From contig CAYGKC010000003.1 in the NCBI GenBank assembly GCA_964350585.1, positions 6,009 to 70,008 on the forward strand: DNA of 64,000 nucleotides. Reading direction: 5' to 3'. Numbering within the stretch: position 1 is the first letter of the stretch; the number at the start of each line of letters is the position of its first letter. Position numbers and translations under genes: made by a program. Positions 41,536 through 48,359 of the stretch are shown here, in pieces. The notes under the pieces were generated by a model. That model was not told the origin of the DNA. It searched no databases and worked only from the letters and a program-made list of their open reading frames with translations. This stretch comes from JBAYJM01 sp964350585 (GTDB taxonomy: Bacteria; Patescibacteriota; Patescibacteriia; 2-01-FULL-39-33).

Positions 41536-41913
41536 TTAAGATCTTCTGTTCACCTTATATCTAACTCCAAAGAAATATATTAGGACCACCACCATAAAGT
41601 AAATATAAATAATTGCTCCCACAATCCATCCGATTATCGGGATTAACATTACCATACTCGCAATAAATGGAACAAGAACTAAATTATAAAACCAGGTTTT
41701 TTTTGATACTCCTGATTTTTCAAAGGTGACATGTTCAGTCATGCCCCAATGATAAACATTTATCAAATTAAGAATGCCAATAATAATAGCTATTATCCCA
41801 ATGATAAGAGCTGTTATGCCTAATCCTGCCAAAACAGATTCTAAAGTTGAAGTTTCCACATTTCCCCAACCCCAATCAGGAAGAGAAAACATCTGCAAAG
41901 CGTATAAAAACAT
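41536..41913 (-). CDS. Small polytopic membrane protein
   Basis: The 125-residue product has about four hydrophobic segments (about 28-50, 79-95 and 97-116, plus a weak N-terminal one) with a short basic tail. The central stretch (YHWGMTEHVTFEKSGVSKKTWF) is polar and likely a loop. I do not recognise the family. The start is certain because a near-perfect anti-Shine-Dalgarno match, AAAGGAGGTG, lies 7 bases before the ATG, which is rare in this window. It has its own terminator, so it may be a single-gene unit or the end of the por operon; the gap to porB is 65 bases. High expression is likely, function unknown. Confidence 0.75.
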   Translation of the reverse strand: MFLYALQMFSLPDWGWGNVETSTLESVLAGLGITALIIGIIAIIIGILNLINVYHWGMTEHVTFEKSGVSKKTWFYNLVLVPFIASMVMLIPIIGWIVGAIIYIYFMVVVLIYFFGVRYKVNRRS

Positions 41914-41978
41914 TTAAATTCACCTCCTTTCGTTTAATATTTTTACAAATTCTATAATAATAATTTATTATTATGAAT

Positions 41979-42890
41979 TTATGAAGCTGAATTTAAATTA
42001 TATTTTTCGATATTTTTATTACAGATGTTTTGAATTTTCTTAATTTCAACTTTCCCCTCTTCAGAAGAGAATAAGTGCTTGAATCTTTTTTGAATTTTTA
42101 AAAATTCTTCTACAGGAACCTGCTTCGTAACTTTCATTTTGTTAACCAACTCTCCGTTTATATACTCAATAATAGGATAAAAACCGGATTGCACTGCAAG
42201 GCGCGCCACATTTAAGGAATCTTTAGGCTCTATGCCCCAGCCGGGCACGCAAGAGGTATAAATTTGTAAATACTTCGGTCCTTTTATGCTCAGTGCTTTT
42301 TTTACTTTATTTACGATGTCCGTTGGGTAGCCCATAGTAGATGTAGCAACATAAGGCAAGTGGTGCGCCAAAGCAATACCTATCATATCTTTTTTGACTT
42401 GTTGGCTGCCAAAAGATTCTTTTCCAGGCGGTGTAGTGGAAGTATTGGCATTTAAAGGAGTTGATCCGCTAGATTGGTAACCTGTATTCTGATAAGCTTC
42501 ATTGTCAAAACAAATATATAAGATATTTTCTCCTCTTTCCCACATGCCTGAAATCTGTCCCATGCCGATATCAAAAGTAGCGCCATCACCGCCTATGGCA
42601 ATTACGTTTATTTTTTCATCTTCTTTTTTGTGTTTGAGAGCTGATAAAATACCGGAGGCGATTGAGGAAGAGTTCTCAAATAGGCTATGAATCCATGGCA
42701 TCTTGAATGCTGTCATGGGATATTGGGTAGTTGTCACTTCACTGCAACCTGTTGCATTGGCAATTATAGTGTTCGGTCCTGCAGCATCAGCTAAAAGCCT
42801 ATAAGCAATAATCATTCCGCAACCGGCGCATGCGCTATGGCCTGGATTCACTTGATGCGATATTGGAGCTTTGTATTTTTTATTTTCCAT
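41979..42890 (-). CDS. porB: Pyruvate:ferredoxin oxidoreductase, beta subunit
   Basis: PorB holds thiamine diphosphate and one 4Fe-4S cluster and carries out the oxidative decarboxylation of pyruvate to acetyl-CoA together with PorA, C and D. The 303-residue protein has PGHSACAGCGM (about residues 17-27, cluster ligand Cys pair), the thiamine-binding AIGGDGATFDIGMGQ (near 97) and the downstream YICFDNEAYQNTGYQ. A later TSCVPGWG supplies another conserved Cys. Length is close to the Thermotoga/archaeal type. It is the last por gene of the operon; a palindromic repeat sits in the 121-base spacer to porA. Confidence 0.93.
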   Translation of the reverse strand: MENKKYKAPISHQVNPGHSACAGCGMIIAYRLLADAAGPNTIIANATGCSEVTTTQYPMTAFKMPWIHSLFENSSSIASGILSALKHKKEDEKINVIAIGGDGATFDIGMGQISGMWERGENILYICFDNEAYQNTGYQSSGSTPLNANTSTTPPGKESFGSQQVKKDMIGIALAHHLPYVATSTMGYPTDIVNKVKKALSIKGPKYLQIYTSCVPGWGIEPKDSLNVARLAVQSGFYPIIEYINGELVNKMKVTKQVPVEEFLKIQKRFKHLFSSEEGKVEIKKIQNICNKNIEKYNLNSAS

Positions 42891-42979
42891 ATTTAAACTT
42901 TTAATGTCTGATTAATTATTTTTTTCTTATCATCGTGAACCATATCAGCCTTTGGAGAATAAACTATCCATACTACTAG

Positions 42980-42999
42980 ATTCCCGCCTTCGCGGGAAT
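42980..42999. repeat. VIPAKAGIQ-type palindrome in the porA-porB spacer
   Basis: ATTCCCGC-CTTC-GCGGGAAT, identical to the short form in leuS at 35609-35628, and flanked by the same GATTC/GAATGAC context. It lies just after the porA stop (43012) on the transcript and could form a stable hairpin in the mRNA between porA and porB. Confidence 0.92.
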
Positions 43000-43011
43000 G
43001 ACAAACAACGT

Positions 43012-44145
43012 TTATCTACCGACAAAAATAACTTTTTCTTTTGGGTTTTTAACAGTTGAATAAACTTGCTTAATCATATTTTTTGTAATATCCCTTCCGC
43101 CAAGACCAAGAATATAACTTACAATATTTTTCTTTTGCCCCATTAACGCTCTTTTTATTTCAGTAGCGATAATTCCCTCCTGTCCGAGAGATATTGATTT
43201 ATCAACCACGGCAATATTTTTTGCCTTTGCTAAAATCTCTGCGATTTTTGCATCGGGAAACGGTCTAAATGAAACTATTTTCAAAACTCCGACATTCTTT
43301 TTATCTTTTTTAAGCTCATCCACCGCTTCTTTTATTGTCCCAAGAACAGATCCCATAGCCACAATTACAGTATCAGCATCTTTATCACCGTAATATTCAA
43401 TTAAATTCAAGCTCCTGCCAAAAAATTTTTTAAATTCTTTCATTTCTTTTTGCAGTTTCTTTTCTGAAGAAACTAAGTCATCATGCAATTCTTTCCTAAT
43501 TTCCATGTAATGCTGAGGCGTCGCAAAAGCTCCAAAAGTCAGAGGCTTTTCTGTATCAAGATATTCTTTTGGAGTATAAGGAGGCAAATATTTTTTCACT
43601 TCTTCTTCCGTGGCTATATCAACCGGCTCCACAACATGAGTCAAGACAAATCCGTCCAAGTTAACCATGACCGGAAGCTCGAGGCTTTCTCCCACTTTAT
43701 ATGCCAGTATATGCAAATCGCAAACTTCTTGCACTGTTTCGCCAAAAAGCATTATCCAGCCGGCATCGCGAATAACCATTACATCTTGCTGATCATTCCA
43801 AATATTTATGGGAGCAGAAACTGCTCGATTGGCATCTGTAACGATTACCGGCAATCTCATCCCGGCAATATTATACAAAACCTCTGTCATTAATAATAAA
43901 CCCTGCGATGATGTCGCAGTATAAACTCTTACGCCCGTTGCAGAAGCGCCTTCAACTATTGATGCGGCCGCAAATTCGCTTTCCGCCCTGACATATTCAA
44001 AATCCGCTTTGCCATCCGCTTTAAGCTTGGCCAGATCTTCAACAATGTGAGTCTGAGGCGTAATCGGATAAGCAGATACCACTGCCGGCTTTATCGCATT
44101 TATTGTTTCGGCAATCGCACGACTGCCTTCTAATATTTTTTTCAT
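43012..44145 (-). CDS. porA: Pyruvate:ferredoxin oxidoreductase, alpha subunit
   Basis: PorA contributes to the pyruvate-binding site. The 377-residue protein begins with the family pattern LEGSRAIAETINAIKPAVVSAYPITPQTHIVE. It continues with ESEFAAASIVEGASATGVRVYTATSSQGL and VIVTDANRAVSAPINIWNDQQD, all typical of the alpha subunit of 2-oxoacid:ferredoxin oxidoreductases. The C-terminal half has DADTVIVAMGSVLGTIKEAVD. The pyruvate-type assignment over other 2-oxoacids rests on subunit set and motifs and is likely but not certain. It starts 3 bases after the small unknown gene at 44149. Confidence 0.93.
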   Translation of the reverse strand: MKKILEGSRAIAETINAIKPAVVSAYPITPQTHIVEDLAKLKADGKADFEYVRAESEFAAASIVEGASATGVRVYTATSSQGLLLMTEVLYNIAGMRLPVIVTDANRAVSAPINIWNDQQDVMVIRDAGWIMLFGETVQEVCDLHILAYKVGESLELPVMVNLDGFVLTHVVEPVDIATEEEVKKYLPPYTPKEYLDTEKPLTFGAFATPQHYMEIRKELHDDLVSSEKKLQKEMKEFKKFFGRSLNLIEYYGDKDADTVIVAMGSVLGTIKEAVDELKKDKKNVGVLKIVSFRPFPDAKIAEILAKAKNIAVVDKSISLGQEGIIATEIKRALMGQKKNIVSYILGLGGRDITKNMIKQVYSTVKNPKEKVIFVGR

Positions 44146-44148
44146 AAG

Positions 44149-44469
44149 TTATAAAATGTAATCCTTCAAAAGTTGCTCCTCTACACTTTTTATGTCTCTT
44201 TCCATAATCATTTCAAAAGTTTTCTTTTCATCCTTTAAAATTTTTTCAGTTGGAAAGAAATTTATATTTTTATCTCTTTTACCATGACCAATACAATATG
44301 CCAAAAGGCTAGCCGCCTTCACTTCAGCATCTTCAATCTTAACAATTTCAGGCAACAATGTTTTATCATACGGCTTCTTAATTAAAGTGTCGAATTCTGT
44401 CAAGAATTTTTTATATAGATCACTATCTTGAATTTCATCTTCTTGATTTTTTTGAGGAATTTCTCCCAT
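44149..44469 (-). CDS. Small unknown protein between porD and porA
   Basis: The 106-residue product is soluble, charged and likely all-helical, with no motif I recognise. Notable segments are DSDLYKKFLTEFDTLIKKPYDKTLLPEIVKIED and a central AYCIGHGKRDK with one Cys and one His. It sits between porD (27-base gap) and porA (3-base gap) on the same strand, so it is surely cotranscribed with the pyruvate oxidoreductase. It could be a stabilising or assembly factor of that complex; this is inference from position. Confidence 0.65.
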   Translation of the reverse strand: MGEIPQKNQEDEIQDSDLYKKFLTEFDTLIKKPYDKTLLPEIVKIEDAEVKAASLLAYCIGHGKRDKNINFFPTEKILKDEKKTFEMIMERDIKSVEEQLLKDYIL

Positions 44470-44496
44470 ATATTTTTATTATTTAATTTAAAGTAA

Positions 44497-44772
44497 CTAT
44501 TTTTTTTCTTCTCGCATTTGGATCGCCTTTACTGGGCACTCCGCAGCGCAAATACCGCATCCTTTACACCAATCCAAATCACATCCGTAAATACTTTTGC
44601 CGGTAGAATTTTTTTTGCCCGTGTTAAAACAAATCCCCTCAGGGCAAATGCGTTCACAGTTACCGCAACCGATGCATTTTTCTTCATCTATATCCGGGTA
44701 ATACATATCTCGCCAATTTCCGGTTTTAACTTGTGAAGTTGTTCCTGGTTTGGCATTTATATTTATTTTCAT
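44497..44772 (-). CDS. porD: Pyruvate:ferredoxin oxidoreductase, delta subunit (2[4Fe-4S] ferredoxin type)
   Basis: PorD passes electrons from the thiamine site to external ferredoxin. The 91-residue protein has two complete cluster motifs, CIGCGNCERICPEGIC (about 36-51) and CKGCGICAAECPVKAI (about 69-84). The N-terminus carries KTGNWRDMYPD-like residues (GNWRDMYYPDID) typical of the delta subunit rather than of free ferredoxins. Length is normal. It lies 3 bases after the unknown 100-residue gene and 27 bases before the 106-residue gene. Confidence 0.94.
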   Translation of the reverse strand: MKININAKPGTTSQVKTGNWRDMYYPDIDEEKCIGCGNCERICPEGICFNTGKKNSTGKSIYGCDLDWCKGCGICAAECPVKAIQMREEKK

Positions 44773-44775
44773 AAT

Positions 44776-45078
44776 TTATTCTAAATCAGTTTTAATTAGT
44801 TCCTCGCTTAACTCTTCCTGCATTTTTACAGTTTCATCTATAAGCTTTAGTTTTATATGCTTGGACAATTCTTTATAAAAATTTATGTATTTGTCCGTCT
44901 GTTCCAAATATTCAGTTTCTTTATCTCCTAAATTGTCGATGATTTGGATAATTTTCAAAAGATCTTCATCAGAAATATTTGAAATATTACTTATAACCTG
45001 CTCCTGAACAAACGGAGGTAAAGATGAAAAAGATAACTTAACGATCAAATCCTCAACTATTTCTTGTCTTATTTTCAT
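44776..45078 (-). CDS. Small helical protein in the por operon
   Basis: The 100-residue product is acidic and predicted helical, with the stretch SLPPFVQEQVISNISNISDEDLLKIIQIIDNLGDKE followed by a long charged C-terminal helix. It has no cysteine and no membrane segment. It resembles a type of short CPR protein with an F-x-x-Q-V-x-x-I pattern that I cannot tie to a function. It lies 2 bases after the 505-residue gene and 3 bases before porD, so it belongs to the operon. Confidence 0.65.
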   Translation of the reverse strand: MKIRQEIVEDLIVKLSFSSLPPFVQEQVISNISNISDEDLLKIIQIIDNLGDKETEYLEQTDKYINFYKELSKHIKLKLIDETVKMQEELSEELIKTDLE

Positions 45079-45080
45079 AT

Positions 45081-46598
45081 TTATAGTAAAAATTTTAATA
45101 ATTTATAACCTAACTTCGGACCTAAAAACACAGGATTACTGCCCAAACCGAACTTTGTCATATCGTATATTCTTTTAACCTTACGAATATCTTTAGACAC
45201 ACTATTATCATATATTAATTCACCAGCCTTGTCGGCAACCTTATCTAACTCGTTCCCCAGCACTCCAGAATCTACCAATACTGATTCATCTTCCATATTA
45301 CTAAGATCTAAACCATATTCAGCCGGGTCAAATGAAGGACCGTTATCAATGTTTGTAATGGTTAAGTCATCATTAATTACATAATCACCAAAAGGATAAT
45401 CCGTAATTTCACCATGAATTTTCCCGGCTGCAGCAATATTATCAAGAGTGTTGTTTACAGATGCATCTGCAACTTTTTCAGTCATAGACAAATCCGGAGC
45501 TTCTACTTCCATTTTCGAACCGAAGTCGAATAAGTCTATATTATGCATAGCCAAACCCATAACGGTATAAATAGCTGACTTTAAATATCTCTTATTTACA
45601 GCAAATGACTTTTTAAGACTCCCGTTTATCTTTTTTATTTCCCTTGCAATATCTTTTTGTGACATCTCCCCTTTCATAACTGCCATCAATCTTTGAGCTA
45701 TTTTTTCTTTTAACTTCTGTCTTCCTTCTTTTTCTTTGGCAGTACCAACCCATTCACCTTTAACTTTACCGGCTATTTTTCCAATTTTTGTTTTATAATA
45801 ATTTTCTATATCAGTAATCATTTTATCAGCAGTGTCTTCAGCCAATCTATCAACTAATACTTCGTTCTCTCTGCTAAAACTATCGCCTTTTTCAAAAATC
45901 GATTTTAAATTTGAAAAATCAACACAATCTTGATATACAATTTCAAACTGAGCAATTTTTTTGGCTGCTTCGGATATTTTTTCTTTATTTTTTTCCGGAT
46001 CTTCCCTCCAAGCAGACAATTTTTTTCTTAAACTGTAATACTCGTTTAATGCTTTTTTAACCTGACCATCTTTTAAATGATCAATATAACTTAAGGCGAT
46101 TACCTCGTCTTTATTTTTTGCAGAATTAATTTCATGTGTGGCGGAATTTACTGCCATATGTTGCCTAAAAGCATCAAGCCAAGCAAACGAACCCATAGTA
46201 AAAATATTAAATGAAGCCTTTGCTAAGCTTTTAGCGACTGCAATGCTAATTTCTGAGCTTTTTACAACAAGCTTATCGACAATCATCGCAATATGTCCTT
46301 GAGGTATAAAACCGGTTAGCAACTTTGAAGTTGGCTTGATAATTTTATTTAAAGCATCGCCTGTAAAATCAATGGTTCCTTCTACTAATGTTTTAATTCT
46401 ACTGCCAGCTTCAAGGACGGCAGGAATTGAATCTCCGATAAACTTTTTAACCTTTGAAAATATTGATTTTCCATCTTTGCTTTCATCAACTATATCTTTT
46501 TCTTTCTTTTCTTCTTTGTCTTCCTCATCCATTTTAAGTTCTTCCTCTAAATTTTCTTCAGGTGATATAGGTTTCTTCAATTTTTCTAAATTCTCCAT
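45081..46598 (-). CDS. Large unknown helical protein in the por operon
   Basis: I do not recognise this 505-residue protein. It has an acidic, Lys/Glu-rich N-terminus (about 1-50) and an amphipathic middle with repeated moderately hydrophobic helices (about 55-150). A charged helical domain with likely coiled coil follows (about 160-330), then an acidic linker and a short C-terminal hydrophobic helix. There is no signal peptide or enzyme motif. It is placed between porC (2-base gap) and the 100-residue gene (2-base gap), so it is translated with the oxidoreductase subunits. The amphipathic region could associate with the membrane. Its presence in a core metabolic operon is unexplained. Confidence 0.7.
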   Translation of the reverse strand: MENLEKLKKPISPEENLEEELKMDEEDKEEKKEKDIVDESKDGKSIFSKVKKFIGDSIPAVLEAGSRIKTLVEGTIDFTGDALNKIIKPTSKLLTGFIPQGHIAMIVDKLVVKSSEISIAVAKSLAKASFNIFTMGSFAWLDAFRQHMAVNSATHEINSAKNKDEVIALSYIDHLKDGQVKKALNEYYSLRKKLSAWREDPEKNKEKISEAAKKIAQFEIVYQDCVDFSNLKSIFEKGDSFSRENEVLVDRLAEDTADKMITDIENYYKTKIGKIAGKVKGEWVGTAKEKEGRQKLKEKIAQRLMAVMKGEMSQKDIAREIKKINGSLKKSFAVNKRYLKSAIYTVMGLAMHNIDLFDFGSKMEVEAPDLSMTEKVADASVNNTLDNIAAAGKIHGEITDYPFGDYVINDDLTITNIDNGPSFDPAEYGLDLSNMEDESVLVDSGVLGNELDKVADKAGELIYDNSVSKDIRKVKRIYDMTKFGLGSNPVFLGPKLGYKLLKFLL

Positions 46599-46600
46599 AT

Positions 46601-47137
46601 TTAATTAATTAGTATAAATCCTCTTTTGGCCGCTTTAACATTCTTATCAGCTATATCTCCAGAAAACCTTTCGTTTATAGCCTTCTCAACCGATCTCATT
46701 TCGGTCAGACCAGATAACTTAGCAAAGGCGCCAAGCATAATCGTATTAATGATTGGTTTGCCTATAATTTCCATGGCAATTTTTTTTGCCGGGATTGTTT
46801 TTAAAATAATATCCGAAGGAACCTTAAAATTCAAATCTTCCTTTTCACTATTTAGTAAAACAACCGTTCCCTTTTTAGCTCCGGCAAATATATCAACTGC
46901 TCCAAGAAGACTTGGGTCTTGTACAATAATATAATCCGGTTCATAAACCTGGCTCCTTAAACGAATAAATTTTTTATCCGCACGCACATAAGCAGTCACT
47001 GGCGCGCCTCTGCGTTCAACACCAAAATTTGGAAATGCCTGAGAAAATTTACCATCATAAAAAATCGCTTCTGCGATTAGTTCTGCCATAGTCACTGAGC
47101 CTTGCCCTCCTCTTCCATGTATTCTTATTTCAATCAT
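46601..47137 (-). CDS. porC: Pyruvate:ferredoxin oxidoreductase, gamma subunit
   Basis: The gamma subunit binds the CoA part of the reaction in 2-oxoacid:ferredoxin oxidoreductases. The 178-residue protein begins with the family signature MIEIRIHGRGGQGSVTMAEL and continues with FPNFGVERRGAPVTAYVR and YIIVQDPSL, then NTIMLGAFAKLSGL near the end. Length is normal (about 180). In Thermotoga and archaea the order is usually porC-porD-porA-porB without interruption; here two extra genes lie between porC and porD and one between porD and porA. Confidence 0.94.
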   Translation of the reverse strand: MIEIRIHGRGGQGSVTMAELIAEAIFYDGKFSQAFPNFGVERRGAPVTAYVRADKKFIRLRSQVYEPDYIIVQDPSLLGAVDIFAGAKKGTVVLLNSEKEDLNFKVPSDIILKTIPAKKIAMEIIGKPIINTIMLGAFAKLSGLTEMRSVEKAINERFSGDIADKNVKAAKRGFILIN

Positions 47138-47144
47138 ACTATTG

Positions 47145-47960
47145 TTAACTTTTTTTAATTTCTAAAAACTTATTTATTATGGACTGCCAATCTTCAAATT
47201 TTATTACTCCTTCAAGCTTATTTCCGTTTACAAAAAATGTCGGCGTGCCTATTACGCCTAAATTTCTGGCATCATTAATATCTTCTTCAAGAATTTTTTT
47301 ATACTTATCGGAACTCAGACAAGCAGAAAAAACTTGCATATCAATACCTGAGAGCTTTGCCAGTTCGTTGATATTTTCTACTGAAATTAAATATTGCTGA
47401 TTGGCAAACAATCGATCATGAAACTGCCAAAACTTTCCCTGATCATTAGCGCATGAACCAGCCTTAGCTAGAATAATGGAGTTTTCATCAATTACTGGAA
47501 AATTTCTATGTATAAACAATACATCATCCTTATTTGATAAAATAGCCTGTCTTATTTGATTTGATTCCTGCTGGCTCTTTTCACATTGAAAGTCACTGAA
47601 TTCTACTATAACCAAAGAAGCATTGCTATTACCGATATATGGTCTGTCTTTCTTTTCAGCCAAAATTCTTTCTGCTCCCATTTGTTCATTATTGATAGCA
47701 ATTTTGCCAATATCGTTTATTTTATTATCTTGCGTTTTAGTGTAGAATAATCCAACCAAGGATATTACAATAACCAAAACCACAATTAAGCTAATCATTA
47801 TTACCAGAAACATCCAAAATCTTTTCTGTGGCCTGTTAGTCGGATTATTTTCATAATTAAAATTATTTCCCTGAGGATACTGGTAATTATTACCGTCCTG
47901 AGGGAACTGGGCCCTTAATTCCTGATTTTGCCAAGTTGTATTATTATTAGTCTCATCCAT
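47145..47960 (-). CDS. DsbA-like membrane-anchored thioredoxin-fold protein with CXXS
   Basis: The 271-residue product has a Gln/Asn-rich cytoplasmic N-terminus (about 1-46), one membrane segment (about 48-72) and an outward DsbA-type domain (about 100-271). The active-site position is C126-E-K-S129, again with Ser in place of the second Cys. The cis-Pro loop IGTPTFFVNGNKL and the KAGSCANDQGKFWQFHDRLF helix are typical for the family. It leads the por operon with 7 bases to porC. A second CXXS protein is encoded at 2494-3189, but the two share only the core fold motifs. It may act as isomerase, chaperone or a peroxide-resistant variant. Which envelope proteins it acts on is unknown. Confidence 0.85.
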   Translation of the reverse strand: MDETNNNTTWQNQELRAQFPQDGNNYQYPQGNNFNYENNPTNRPQKRFWMFLVIMISLIVVLVIVISLVGLFYTKTQDNKINDIGKIAINNEQMGAERILAEKKDRPYIGNSNASLVIVEFSDFQCEKSQQESNQIRQAILSNKDDVLFIHRNFPVIDENSIILAKAGSCANDQGKFWQFHDRLFANQQYLISVENINELAKLSGIDMQVFSACLSSDKYKKILEEDINDARNLGVIGTPTFFVNGNKLEGVIKFEDWQSIINKFLEIKKS

Positions 47961-47966
47961 TATTTA

Positions 47967-47995
47967 ATAATATCATAAATATTAGCCATTACCAA
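47967..47995 (-). promoter_or_regulatory. Possible promoter of the dsbA-like/por operon
   Basis: On the minus strand TTGGTA (47995-47990), a 17-base spacer and TATTAT (47972-47967) fit a housekeeping promoter. It would start transcription at about the A of the ATG (47960), so the mRNA would be leaderless. An alternative -10, TAATAT, lies at 47984-47979 without a good -35. Confidence 0.4.
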
Positions 47996-48001
47996 TATTT
48001 C

Positions 48002-48030
48002 TTGACTTTATTGCAAAACAATGCTAATAT
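48002..48030 (+). promoter_or_regulatory. Promoter of secG and the peptide-binding protein gene
   Basis: TTGACT (48002-48007), a 17-base spacer and TAATAT (48025-48030) fit the housekeeping consensus. The leader to secG is about 70 bases. The gap 47961-48105 is a divergent promoter region. Confidence 0.72.
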
Positions 48031-48046
48031 AAATATTGATTAATTT

Positions 48047-48109
48047 ATGAAATTAAGAGAGGTAATAATTCCTAAAACTAGAAATTCAAGGAATAACAAT
48101 ATAAAATGA
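48047..48109 (+). CDS. Possible 20-codon leader ORF overlapping secG start
   Basis: An ATG at 48047 opens a frame of 20 codons (MKLREVIIPKTRNSRNNNIK) that ends at a TGA sharing bases with the secG ATG (ATGA overlap at 48106-48109). It lies between the promoter and secG. It could couple translation to secG, but there is no clear ribosome-binding site before it and such short frames arise by chance. Confidence 0.2.
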   Translation: MKLREVIIPKTRNSRNNNIK

Positions 48110-48315
48110 TAATAGACATAATCCAAATTGCTTCTGCCGTCGGTTTAATCGCAGTAATTCTTCTTCAAAATAGAGGTTCCGGACTAGGTTCCGCTTTTGG
48201 CGGTGACGGTAATGCCTACAGAACTAAAAGAGGCATAGAAAAATTATTGGTTAAAATCTCTATAATTTTAGCTGTAATATTTTTTGTAACAGCTTTCATT
48301 AACTTCCTATACTAA
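48106..48315 (+). CDS. secG: Preprotein translocase subunit SecG
   Basis: SecG is a small accessory part of the SecYEG channel that helps protein export. The 69-residue product has two membrane segments (about 3-19 and 48-67) and, between them, the family signature LLQNRGSGLGSAFGGDGNAYRTKRG. Length is typical. It is followed 45 bases later by the gene of an exported peptide-binding protein and is probably cotranscribed. A sigma-70-type promoter lies upstream. Confidence 0.92.
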   Translation: MIIDIIQIASAVGLIAVILLQNRGSGLGSAFGGDGNAYRTKRGIEKLLVKISIILAVIFFVTAFINFLY

Positions 48316-48359
48316 TCTTTTTGCTATTAAAGGCAATAACTAAATAACCGTCTTCGAAC

